DNA of 64,000 bases from Rallus limicola (taxonomy: Eukaryota > Chordata > Aves > Gruiformes > Rallidae): contig JAKCOZ010000003.1 in assembly GCA_022605955.1 (NCBI GenBank), positions 52,452,179 through 52,516,178 of the forward strand, read 5' to 3'. This document shows positions 1 through 13,400 of this stretch, one piece after another. How positions within the stretch are numbered: position 1 is the first letter of the stretch; the number at the start of each line of letters is the position of its first letter. The position numbers and the translations under genes are program-made. The notes beneath the pieces were generated by a model. It made no database searches. It saw only the letters and a list, made by a program, of their open reading frames with translations, and had not been told where the DNA came from.

Positions 1-1361
1 GTTAAAACATGGACAGAAGCAGCTCTCATGGGGAAAAAAACCCCCACAAACAAAACCTCTCAAGATCAACAAACCAACATAGAACACAAACAACGCCTCA
101 AACACTACCAAGTTTAGATTATGAATTTTTAACAGATTACAAGTTAGCAATTATTTTAAGGTAAGGCTCTAGAGTATTTCTTTTTCAAGAAGCAGGGACA
201 GTCATGTATTGAACTCATTGAATCCTTAAGATCCACTTGTGCAACTCATTGTTTCTTAGTATCATAGATAGTTATAGTTTTCCTCCTTTACAGCAGGGAG
301 CCAGAATAGCAAAGATGAAGCCTACCTAGACTCCCACATAGGCAGTTTTTCAGATAAGACTATAAAGTGTAGCCAGCCAACCGTAAAGAACTTGCCTTTT
401 GTTTATCATCATGGGAAAAGTAGATTTGCATTTTAGAAGAGTATTGACAGATTATACAGTACTTAAGTAGGGTATATCAGAGTTTAACTCATGTTCTTGG
501 CTGTCCAAATTAAGGAACAAATTAGAAAGCTAAAAACCAGTGAGTGGTCTTTTGAATCTAACATGGGACTTTTAGTGAAACCTGGTATGACCACTACTCC
601 AGAGAACAACTAACTTCAACTTAAAAAACAAGCATCAGTACCATTCATGACAGTTCAGCGGCTTCCACGGAATCTGTTTGTCTCTTTTTAAGTATACTTT
701 AATTCAAAGAAATGCATTAAGAACCTCCTAGCACACAAGTCAGTTGTAGGGTAGCAATTCAAGTTTAGCCAAAACCAGAAGGCCTAATTTTCTCAAAACA
801 GCCTTTCACACACCTTTAAAACTGACAGAGCACAGGATACCACTAGCATCTTGTATCTGCATGCTCTGATCGTTTTAGCCCATCTACAACCTTTATATTC
901 TGAATTCTTTCAGAAAACTGTCCAAAACACCCTTTTATAGACAAGAATTCAAGTCCCTCCTAATACAAGATGAAAAATACTGCAAATTTGTATTTATGTG
1001 CTACAGTTCACTGGGAATCTTAAGATTCACTTTGTTGTGCTATATTTTGATATACAAACACACACTACAGAACTACATTCCTGCTTATTATGAGAAAGAC
1101 CATCTTTTTAGATGGGGTAGGACCTGGAATTAGCAACTATTTCACCTTGTTTTCAGTAGACATTCAAATACACCACACTAATGAGCAGACTACAAACAAA
1201 TTCGCCATGCAAAAGCTGTGCCCATGAACACATCAAGGCAGCAGAAATGACAGCATCATAAATCTGTATGGTACATGACTCAGCTCAATAAAAGTTCAGT
1301 ACGATACACTACTAAGTGACTTCCCCTTAATAATATTACCTTTCACTTGAAAAATACTTAC
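1..1361. other. DDX4 intron, no exon or repeat recognised
   Basis: AT-rich sequence between the motif IV exon and the next DDX4 exon, which lies outside the window. I looked on the minus strand for the following conserved block (the motif V exon) and did not find it. No CR1 or LTR signature seen. Confidence 0.6.
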
Positions 1362-1461
1362 CCATGGATGGTAGTGGCTGGTATTTTTTCTTGACAAAGA
1401 AAACTTGCAATGTAGTCTGCTTTTCTCTTTTTGTCCACAAACACCATGGTTCGTTCAGGAC
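1362..1461 (-). CDS. DDX4: DDX4 exon 14, motif IV; last DDX4 exon in the window
   Basis: This 100-bp exon has acceptor ttaacatag|GTCCTG and donor CCATGG|gtaagt. It encodes [20 protein letters not shown] followed by [13 protein letters not shown]. It leaves two bases for the next exon. Motifs V and VI, and thus the catalytic arginines, are encoded left of the window. Confidence 0.95.
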
Positions 1462-4400
1462 CTATGTTAACCAAGAGTTTAGATCCACTACAGTTTGAAA
1501 CCTGATGCATTTGCACTATCCATAGCTGCAGTTGCTTATATAAACAAGTAATATGATGGGTCTATAATGAAGTCTATAAAGTATGATTGTACTTGGTCTG
1601 TGTTGATCTAATTGAATTCAATCCATCAATTCCTACATGAACACAGAAAGTTATGTTAAAACAAATGCACTGTATTTTTCTCCTCCAGAAAAGGACAAAA
1701 TTAATGTTTTTCTCTTTGACAAGTATACACTCCCTTTCTACATCACGTGGCTAAAAGTAGCACACCATTCTCAATGCTCAACAGCAAGGCACACAGACCC
1801 TTTTTTAACTCCAAACTCCTTTCAGACAAAAAAATGGAAGAATCCCAGCTGTTAACAAAATGTGGGCCCAAGAGATCACGTAAATTTAAGACACCTGTAA
1901 TCTGGAAAATGTACTCCCAGATGCTAGTATGTTGTAATTGAGCATATCAAAAACCTGGAACAACTGGGAGGCTTGCTTGCTAGTACTCAACAGATGAGAT
2001 CTTGACAAATACCCCTAACACAGATTCAAGCTCTGCCTTCAAGCTCCCATCCGTAGTCTTGGTAAAGCATGTACACACACAAAACAGAATAGAATCATAA
2101 CCTGGTCAATAGCAAAAGCACAAGTTTAAAAACCAAGCAACATGTATTCCCTGGGAAACTATTAACAATAAGGAAAGTTACCTATGCCTTGTAGGATTTC
2201 CAGCAGTTTATCCCTCTTGGAGTATTGAGAAACCTGAAGAATACTTTGCTGAACATCACTGCAAGCTCCTCCCTCATTTCCAACCACAACGAATAAATAC
2301 TCCTGTTTCAGAAATTCACCAGCCAGCCTTCAAAGCAAGCAAAACTGAATAAATTATTTTCACTTTAGGAGCAAGTGACTTTAACTGTGTGTAAGCACCA
2401 CCACAACAAATACTTGCATCATTCCTCACAGTAGTCACATGTGCACTTTTAAAAAAACTAAGTCTGTATTATTTTTAGACAGCTGTACAAAAACACACTT
2501 GATCAGTAGGACGACACACAGAATGATTACAACCTTGCAGCTTTTTGTAATAGAAACATTGCATGTTCTGGCCATCTCAAGGGTTACACATACATGCTCA
2601 TAATAAAATGGGTTACATAAATCCATAAATCCATACAATGGGGAACTGTTCTCAGAGCACTATTTCATCACTAGCTGGGCTGACCTTTTCTCCCTTGTGA
2701 CAACTGACAGGACAAGAAGAAACGGTGGTTAAGTTACACCAGGGAGGTTTATATTGGATGTTAGGAAAATCTCTCACAGAGAGGGTTGTTAGGCATTGGA
2801 ACTTGCTGCCCAGGGAAGTGGTGGAGTCTCCATTTAAAAGATGGCTAGATGTGCTGCTGAGCGACATGGTTTAGTGGAGGCTGGTAGGTTAGGGTGATGG
2901 TTGGACTTGATGGTCTAAAGGGTCCCTTTCCAACCAAGTCAATTCTATGGTTCTATGACAAGGAGAATCCCACACAGGACAGAATTCCAAACAGGCCTCC
3001 AGGAGACATCATCATCCTTTCTGACTATTGAACAACAGCACAACTTCAAAACACATATGCCATTACATGGCATTTAATTATTAGCTGTCATAAGCAAAAG
3101 TCAAGATTTGTATGTAAAGACAGTGTTCTTTCTTCAGTTATGCCTAACATGGGTAATCTGAGAGATCAAACTTGCCAAAACAGAAAATTCCTTGGAACAC
3201 CCAGTAGTATGGGTTTTACTGAACTGTATTAACTTGCCAATACATAACTGTCCTTTGTGGCACAAAGCAGCTTCCACTGCACTAAAATTCAGATGGTAAA
3301 CAAGTTAACTAAAACCAGGCAATTGCAAGATTTAGAGCAAATTCAAAAAAAAGAGCAAAGTCTCTACAAATGTTAACAGACAGCCTTAAGGACTTGAATG
3401 TCCTAGTGATTTACTGGTGTAACTGCCATTAAAAAGCTGTTTTTCATAGCAAATGAACAAGTTACTAGTGACTTAAATACATTTGGTCTTAATATCTCAC
3501 TGGTTTAAGATATCAAAGAGAAATCTGGTTCTGAACTGAAAGCGAATTTTAAACTTTTTGAAAACAGTATAGTAAAAAAACACCCCAAAAACCCAAGCCA
3601 GGAAGGAAGAGAGGAGAAGGCTTTCTAATAGGAGATAAAAAGCCCCCAGTGTTTGGCTGAATTTCAGTCAGGTAGGAAATGCATCATGTTCTCAGGTGTA
3701 CCCAGGAAGAGCCCTGGTGATCAGTTTAAAGGTATATGTAACAGCAGACACCCAAATTCAGGTACAAAACCACACAGTATATTAAAATTAAATTTGATTA
3801 CACTCACAAAAGCGTAGGAGAGTCTGAATCCAATGGGGCCAAAGAAAGCACCTTGTCCTCTACTACCAGAGTTATTTACTTACTGTCGAAAGTTACTTTG
3901 ATAGCAGAGTATGGGAAAACTTGAGCTTTCCTGATTCCAGAATCAGAAAGGCAATTATGTCAATTGCTCAAATTGAAACATAAACTCCTGTGATTTACAA
4001 GTACTCAGATACCTGTCTCTTCAGAAGTGGAAATCCTAAATAGCTTCCATCCACCTACTGGGCCTGCGGTGCTTTGTTCTGTTACTCTCAGATTCAGCAA
4101 CCCCATTACCATCTCTTGAAGACTCTTATTTCAGAGTCTGTAAAGTACAACTTCAGGAGTAATGAGAAGTAGATCTTTAAGATACATCCTCTAAAACTAC
4201 TTTAAAACTACTGAAAACAAACAAATTTTATGTGCAAGTAAGGCCTGTGTATCAGAAAGGCTGGTGACAGAAGCAATAATTGGGATGTCTGGTTATATTA
4301 TGTACTGGTGCCAAAGACTGTACTACCAGTGCTGCTTGTGAAACAGCAAGATCACTGGTTTTGAGATTGCACAAGAGAGGGGCAAGAAACTAACAGAGGC

Positions 4401-7400
4401 AACAGGAGGACTCCTCCATGAGTAGAATTTTAAAGCCTTCAGACCAATTTCACAAGTTAAGAGTTCCCACGTAAATTAGGCCACTAACCTATATACAAGT
4501 TACTAGGAGTTCTGTTACATAAAAAAGGTAAGTCTTCAGCAAGGAATGTTAACATCATAGCTTTCCACTATCTGCTAGAAAATTATTAACTTTTAAACTA
4601 TGGAGCATTTAGAAATTTAGCTCTATACAAACACATCTTCAGATAGCTGGGTGTGTGTACCTGTATCTAAATCCCCATTTTTACTTACCTCTGAACATCT
4701 TCAGGAAATGTGGCACTGAACATTAGTGTCTGGCGTTTGTCTTTTGGTGGCATGCTTGGGAAAGAAATCAGCTTCTTCATATCTAACCCAAAACCCATAT
4801 CAAGCATGCGGTCTGCTTCATCGAGCACCAAATATTTCACATTGTGCAAACCAATCTGCAAGTATTTCAGTGAAAGAAAAACTGTATTGGTTCACTGCCA
4901 GTGTAATACTTAAAGAATGTCCTAATTGTCAAAATCCACCTTGTATTTCTTTCTTTTGAGAAGACGCTAATTATTCACAAATAAAAACCTAGACACATTA
5001 CATTTTCTTTACATCTTAACCTCTTCTTAACTTTTTAAGCTGCACTAATTCCAATAGTATGCATACACTGCTGTGCTTCAGAACTCGATTCAGCAATGTA
5101 AACTAAGCAAGACAGAGCCTACAGATGGACTGTTACTCAGCATACCTATTTTAAAATTACGTCTGGGTTCTAGAAAGGTTCTCATTTAACACTTGCATTC
5201 TTAAAAAAATCTTTGTTCTGATAAAATTTGTGTCAAAAAGCATTTTTAAGGGCAACTTCACTATTACTGACCAAGACTGTCATTTTGACTAGAAGCTTGA
5301 CAACCACAGAAAACTGATCTCCAGTCTATTAACAAGAGGTGTTTTTCTAAATTTTGTTTGTCCAGTGCAACACCATTTAGCCACCATTACAATATGTAGC
5401 AATTTCATTTTGAATTTATAATGGTAAATTCAAATGTAGTCTTAGACCTGGACTTTTACATATTAAAAAATAAAAATCAGTATTAACACATTAGAAGAAT
5501 TAGTATTACCGAAGTTTAAGACAGATAAAAGCTATTATGGCAAAAAAAAACAGGACATCAAAAAATGCTATGGAATTCTCTGTGAGAACCAAAAGAGCAT
5601 ATGTCTTCTATCTAAACTGCAAGAATTGAAATAACACTGCAATCAGCTTGATTTAGATTGGTCTAACTCTGCAATGGGCCCTGAAAGGGATTGAAGAGAT
5701 TTGAAATCACAGTGCTCTTTAAAAAAAACTTACATTATTTAGATATTAAAAAAAAAAAAAATCAGCTCACTTGATATTTTAAGTAACTGCCTGTACAAAG
5801 GCAGCATACTGACTGGTTTTCATTGTTCTATCCTCGCTTCTATTGAATTTGAAGAATGAAAACCAGCACATAAAAAGCTACAGATGTTTAGGGAATTCAG
5901 ATTAAATTTTAAGACCTTACCTTCTCTCTTTCAATGATGTCTAGAAGCCTTCCAGGAGTGGCACATAGTATATTACAGCCTTGCTGTATCTGACGAAATG
6001 AATGACCCATTTGTGTACCTCCATAGATCCCAACAGGCCTTATACAAGTTCTATCATAAAGAAACAAAAATAGGCAAACAGTATACTTATCATGAAGACA
6101 TGTAAAGAAATACTCAGATATACCATAAACCAGCTTTGAGTAGTTCAATTCTGCCACTATACAGTACTGCTTATAACCAAAAGGACTCAAGACCAAAAAC
6201 TCCCTCACTGTAACCTCAGAATTCCAGTTCATACTAAATAATGCAGACTGCACAGACAGCTAACTTGTAAAGAAATTATTTCACTTGCATTCTTCCTTCT
6301 CCCATCAATTCAAGAGTTATTGGCAGTAAGAGCCAAATAGTGTTAGACTTATCCCCTGATATATGGCACACTTTGAAAAAGCAGAACCAAGAAGTATGTT
6401 CCCTTAGAACTTCGGAAGTAATCTTCCTACACCTTGAAAGAACAATTACAAAAAAAAAAAATCAGAGGTGGATCTTTGTAAAGGAACTAATTACACTGGC
6501 CTCACAGTGTGCCACTCCAGCAATAGATTGTGAATCCATTCAAACACTTAACTATTGAACCCTCTTCCTTCTAGTTCTTGGTTAGATCTAACAAGCAGAC
6601 CTGTATCAGACCTTCTGCTGTAGAAAACTACCTCCACAATCAAAAGTTACCTTAATGCAGCTTAAAATCAGGTTTAGAAGCTTATCTTTATAACCTTCCG
6701 CTAAGGTTTTTATATGCATGCCCTAAGTATTTTCATACTCAAGCTGTCTATACTTAAAAGATACTAATTCAGCTTCATGTGCAACAATGGTGAATCAGAT
6801 AAACCTATTAAAAATTTACCAGGTTTAACTGGAACTTTTCAGGAAGCTTTAGTCAAGAATAGAAACAGATAGGACTCTACATTTATCTAGTCTTCAACAT
6901 TAATCCACTATCAATAAATAGAAGTCTTTCATATTCCTATTTGTGAACTAAACCAACAATCTGAGAATATCATTAATCTGACCTGAGCAACATAAATGGA
7001 ATTCTTTAGAGGCAACAGATTCACACCCTGATATTCTTAACTACCCTCCAAATGTAGGTTATCATGCTTTACTGCTTGACAGCTGTAACAAGCTTTCCAA
7101 TTTCAAAAGCTCTTTTATTGTTAAATTTTCTGTATCTAGTTAAAAATAGTATAATGAATAGAACTAGCTACATCATTAGAACAGTTTTAGTCATTAAAAA
7201 GCTACTCTTGGTTACATGCTTAGTAAACAGAGATGCAAATATGATGTATGGTACTTCCCAAAAGCAGAGACTGCCTCTTAGCGTACATCTGTGTCAACAA
7301 AAGTAAGTCTAACTCAGTCAACCAGATTTTCACTGACAATGCTATTCACTCCACAAAGAGTAACAAGCCATTACAGATAGATTTAATTCTCTTCCTGTGC

Positions 7401-10400
7401 ACTGGTGAAACCTATCACATAGAAACAGAAATATCACTGGCAAACTAGTATAAATGTACTGTGATGCAACATCCAAGGGCTCAGTGACACATTTAGACCT
7501 CCTGTTTTAAAGTGACAGAATTGAAAGAGCTTGCCTGAGCCATGAAATTTCTGTCCAAGACAACATTTGGAAGCACAGAGTTATTAGAAACCATCACTGA
7601 AAGTTAACTAAAACCCCCTAACTCATACATTTATTTGTGACGTATGTATAAATTACATACAAATTTAAGTTACATCATTTAAGAAATTTCTCTTTTCTCA
7701 TCAGTAAAGATAGTATGGCACAAAGTTTAGTACTTATCTCCTCTTCAAGCTGTAATAAGCCTCTTCCCTCCACTTCCACCAGTATCAGTAAGATTAGGAA
7801 TTTAAATTCCCAGCCATATACTTACAAACATGCTAGCCAGTATTACAATCTGAATTCAAGTATTTGTAGTCGTTTGATTAGCACAGAAATTTTTTTTCAA
7901 AGTATTCATGAAAACAATTAAGCACTACCGATCCAAAGTAATAATCAATACCAAGCACCAGTGTAGTATCATACCCATACACAAATTTCCTTGCTTCTAA
8001 GAAGATCTGATTTATCAATTCTCTAGTTGGGGCAACAATAATACATTCTGGTTCTTGCTGCTCTTTAAAGCTACTGGCAGTTACACCATCTCTCATCATG
8101 CGAGCCACAATGGGTACAAGAAAGGCTGCCTAAAAAACAAAAAAAAAAAAAGCATCAGTATTTATGGTTTATCATCCTTAAAATTTTCATCACTCACACT
8201 GGAAGCTGCATATCAATCTTAACACGAGAACAGTACAGCACACTATTAACTCAAGACAACAAAAGAATTAACCTGAATGCACTAGAAGTATTTCTAGCTT
8301 ATTTCTTTTTGTTTAAGAAGCATGGTAATATTTCCCTGGACCTTTAGAGTCTAATAATGCAGGAACAGTTCTTCAGACAGTTCATGCTCACATACATTGA
8401 TAAAGGGATCAAATATCCCTTAACATTTACTTACAAGTTTTACATTTTCATCACTAGATTTGTAAGGTAATTGTGTATCACTGTTCTCCAGACTACTACA
8501 ACTTACCAGTTTGGAACACTGTTGTAACAGAACCCTTGTAAGACTAGCCAACCCAAAGTCCTTATCTACTCGGCAGTCTCAAAATCACTCAGAGTATTTT
8601 AAAGCTTGGGACACTTCTCCCTCTTCAAACACAAGAGTTTTTTTCAAAAGAATTAACTAAGAAGCTACAAAACAACAAAGCTAAAATTCCACAGTGAACA
8701 GCAAAAAGCTTAAATGCCAAATCATAGAATCACAGATTGGCTTGGGCTGGAAGGGACCTCAAAGATCACTGCATTCCAACCCCCTGCCATGGGCAGGGAC
8801 ACCCTCCACTAGCCCAGGCTGCCCAAAGCCCCATCCAGCCTGGCCTTGAACCCTGCCAGGGAGGGGGCAGCCACAGCTTCTCTGGGCAGCCTGTGCCAGG
8901 GCCTCACCACCCTCACAGGGAAGAATTTTTTCCTAAAGTCTCATCTAAATCTTTCTTCTTTCACTTTAAAGCCCCTTGTCCTACCACTACACTCCCTGAT
9001 AAAACAGTCCCTCTCCAGACTTCCTGTTGGCACCTTCAGGTACTGGAAGGTTGCTACAAGGCTTCCCCAGAACCTTCTATTCTCCAGACTGAACAAACCC
9101 CACTCTCAGCCTGCCTTCAATAGGAGTGGTGCTCCAGCCCCCTTATTTTTGTGGCCCTCCTCTAGACTAGCTTCAAGAGTTCCCCATGTGTCTTGTATAC
9201 TGGGGACCCCAGAGTTGTAAACAGCACTCCAAGTGGAGTCTCATGAGAGCAGAGCAGAGGGGGAGAATCACCTTCTTTGACCTGCTGGTCATGATGGTTT
9301 TGATGCAGCCCAGGATACAGCTGATTAAAGACTCTTGACTTCAGTTTAATTAACTGTCACAAAAATGCATGAAAGTGGGTAAGTCCATGATTTGTTGCTT
9401 GGAGGCATTTTGTACTACCAAATCACCCTATCACTGCTTCTCTCTCAATATTACAACAGCTTCTCTTATGCTGGGGGCTCCAGAGGGGAACACAGCACTC
9501 CAGGTGGCATCTCATAAAAGCGGAGTAGAGGGGTACAATCACCAACACAACACCCCACACAACATCCAAAGAAACCCCAACTTTCAGCTGCTGAGGGTTT
9601 TTTTTCCTCATCAGCAGTTTCTATGACTGCCAATACTTCTGGAACCTTTATCTGCACCCTGAAGACTGGCTGGCTGTATCAAGACACTAGTTCACAGAAA
9701 TGAAAAGAAAAATTTAGCCCAACAATGCAACAAACCGTCTATCATTCATACCTGTGCTTGCTACTACCCCTGCCATTGCAGTGCAGATCAAATCTTTAGA
9801 CAAGAAGATGTGAGACATATAGTCTAATGTTAATCTGGATGACTGAGGTATCTACCTCAAAGTTCAAGGTCACACACTTCCAGTAGTAGGAACACAATAC
9901 CAAATACTTACAGTTTTTCCTGATCCTGTCTGGGCACATGCCATTAAATCCCGTCCTGACAGTATAATAGGAATGCTGTACTTCTGCACTGGAGTAAGTT
10001 TAGAGTATCCAGCTTTACTAATATTAATGTTTAAAGTCTGGGAGAGGTTAGCTTCTTCAAAAGACTGTAGGAGAAAAAAACAAAGTAACAGTAGATAGCC
10101 ACTAACGTTAAAAATTTAACAGAGATGCTTACCATAGGATACAGACATCCATATACTAAAAAAACCCAACTTTTAAGGGGGTTTAATCTAGATTCCTACA
10201 GGTTAAGTTTCTTCAACCTGCTCATACCATTCAGGAAGTTTAGAGGAAAGTGAAGACCTTCAGGTGGTCTTACTAGTTTTAAGACAACTGCTCAGAAGCC
10301 GTCAAGCAGGTAAACTCACATCAGGACATGCTATGAAAACAAACTAAAACTCATCAGTTTCATTTCATGTAGGAGATACACACCTCTCCTGTGCTAAAGC

Positions 10401-13400
10401 TAGTAAGGGAAGCTAAAGCAACATCCATATGCAGGACCAAAAAGCATCACAGGTAACAAAATCAATTTAACTTGATGAGAAAACCTTTCAGTAGATTGGA
10501 AAAAACACCCCACAAAAAAAACCCTGCATGTTCACTTCAACACAGGTGCTACTACACCCTCTGCCTTTCTTTCTCATTCTCTCAAAGAGTTTTTTTTTAA
10601 ATTCTACCTACCTGGTATGGAGTAGAGGCAAAATTAAGAGCAGCCACAGACAACACAGCTAGAAATTACTTCAAAGACATCTCTGTTCAAATGAAAACTA
10701 TTCCAACAGGTGTTAATTTACTCTTTTAAAGATACCCCACTAACAGGCTTCAACAAGATGTCTCTACCAGCCTTTCCAGAAACTGCTGCCAAAGACCTCC
10801 TTTCAAGGTCTAAAGAGGTATTTTTCTCCAATTTAAAGACTGTAATTCCTGTCCATCCACTATTACTTTCTTGAGGCCGTTTCTGTAGTTTGTCAGTATC
10901 ACTGTGAATTCAACTTTTTGTCTTTCAAATGGGCAGCATTTTTTCCCCACAAAACTGAAAAGCTTCAGTAATATTTTAATTATCAGTCAAGATCAGAATA
11001 CATCCTTGCAGAATCACGTTCACATAAACCCTGAGATTGAGTTTACTAACCAGTAATGGTTCTGGAGGGTCAAGTCCTGACACTTCAACGGTGTTTTCAT
11101 CATACTTGTCAAAATTAATTCCTGTCTGGTAACGTGCAAAGATGGCTTGCTCATCCTCAGGTGGAGGTGGGGGCACGTAACTCACCTTTGGACCTTAAGA
11201 AGACAACACTCAAGTTCAAGACCAACACGTTCTGCTCTACCCATCAGCCAACTCAAGAGGCTGAATACCCAGGAAACATCATACTTTACTATTAAAGACC
11301 AAGTCAAAGGAGTACCACCTCAGCCTTGTCCTCATCCCCTGTCACTAATGTTCTCCCTGCATCCAGTAAGAGCTGGAGATTCTCCTGGACCCTCCCTTCA
11401 CTGTTGATGTATCTGTAGAAAGACTTTTTTATTATCTTTGACAAAACTGGCCAGTCTGAGTTCCAGTTCAGCTTTAGCCATTCTGACTTTCTCCCTACAT
11501 GATCTTAATACATTCCTATAGTCATCCCAAGACACCTGCCCCTTCTCCCAAAGCTCATTTTCCCCCCTCTTTTTCCTAATATCCTCCCAGATCTCTCCAC
11601 TCCAGTGAGAGTGACTGACTAGGGAAGTCCAGCAGGGCACCTTCCCTAGTCAGTTCACTCACTAGTTGAGTCAGGAAATTGTCTTCCAAATACTCCAGGA
11701 ACCTGCTAGACTGCTTCCTCTGCTGTACTGTACTTCCAGGACAAGTCCCCATTAAGAACAAGGGCTAGTGATCACAAGACTTCTCCCAGTTTAAAAAACA
11801 ACTCATCAGCTTCCTCATCCTGACCAGGTCATATATAGCAGACTCCCATCACTGCATCTCCACAATTTCATGCTCCCCTGATTCTTACCCACAGACACTC
11901 AACCCTGTTATGACCATAATCCAGCTCCAGGCCCATTGGGGATAAGTGCTCCCCATCCCTAGAAAGCAAGGCTGGTGATGCTCAAGCCAGCCCATTGTCA
12001 AAGAACCCAAAATTCTGCTTCTCACACCGTGTTTAGAGCCAAGTATTAATTTCCTGGCTCTTCTCATTCCATCCCTCCCCATTCCCTGTAGTAGGAATGA
12101 TGGGAGGAAAAAAACACCTGTGCTCCAGATCTTTGCACCATGTGTCCCAGGGCCCTTAAATCCTTTTTAATAGTGCTCAATTTTTTTTTATGGATTTCAT
12201 TACTACCTACTTGGAAAATTAAAAGTGGATAATAATCCATGGGCCTGACCAAGGATGGAAGTCTTTTTGTTAAGTCCCTAACTGAGGCTCCCAGAAGGCA
12301 GCAGACCTTCTGTAATAGGTCCAGCCTACTACCCATTACACTGGTTCAATGGCATTTTAAATTTTAATGTTGGGACTTTAGTGAGTGATCGATTACCCAA
12401 CACATAGGTTACAAGTTACAGTAACATCAATGGTAAAGGAAGACAAGGCCATGAAGGAAAAAAAAATCCTTTTTACACAGAAAAAAACCCCAACATTAAA
12501 GTCCTCAGGAAGATCTGGCTTCTCAGAGCTACAAACCTTATTTGTCAGCCTAGAATACCCTAAACTAGCACTTCCCTTTATTCATGTGTGTAGAAAAAGT
12601 CTAGAGCAACTGTTTCAAAACCGAGCCAAGTTTTTAAAAGCTTGCTTTCCATTTTGGGGTTAGCATCTCTGCTTTAGTGTTCTTCAACCATCCCAACAGT
12701 AGAAGGACCAAGAAAACAGTTACAGAAGACAACAGCTTTGAAAATCCCATTACTAAAGTTTACCCAAGTTACAAGCATGTCTTTGTGGGCATACAAGCTA
12801 TCAGTCATGATAGGTTTTTAATTCAGACAGGGAGAACAATCACAATGGCAGTATTTAGCCAAACTAAGAAGGGATTGCACTGCCCCAAATCAGCAATGAG
12901 GAAATCTGAAAGGTTTACCACTCTACTAACAAGTCTCACCTCCGTGACCTCCAAGCACTTCTTTTCCTTTACAGCCAAGAAAAATGCCAGAATTAGGTTT
13001 GCCTGTTCGCTCATCTGTATTACCTGAAAGTAAAACAGTGTAGTGGATATAGTGCCTAAAATTAGCATGATGAAACACTCTGCTTAAAGCTGGTAATATT
13101 TACTTCAAAACCTCTTCGGTGCAACAGCTTGAAAAGATTCTTTTTAACTCTAACCCATGTGTATTACTCCCTGTGATACTATCTTTCAAAGGCGCTGTCT
13201 GTGTTCTACAACACAGCTGAAGAACAGAAGTTATTTCAGAGATTTCACCATGTCATGGTTTAGCCCCAACAAGCAATTAGGCACTACAGAGACACTCACT
13301 CACTCCCCTCCAGTACAACAGGGGATAGAACCGGAAGGGTGAAAATTTGTGCACGGAGATAATGACTGTTGAATAGGACACATAAAAAGGAAGATTATAC

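Noticed and set aside
5741..5761. A run near a DDX4 exon, considered as a retrocopy poly(A) tail.
   Set aside because: No retrogene sequence precedes it on either strand.
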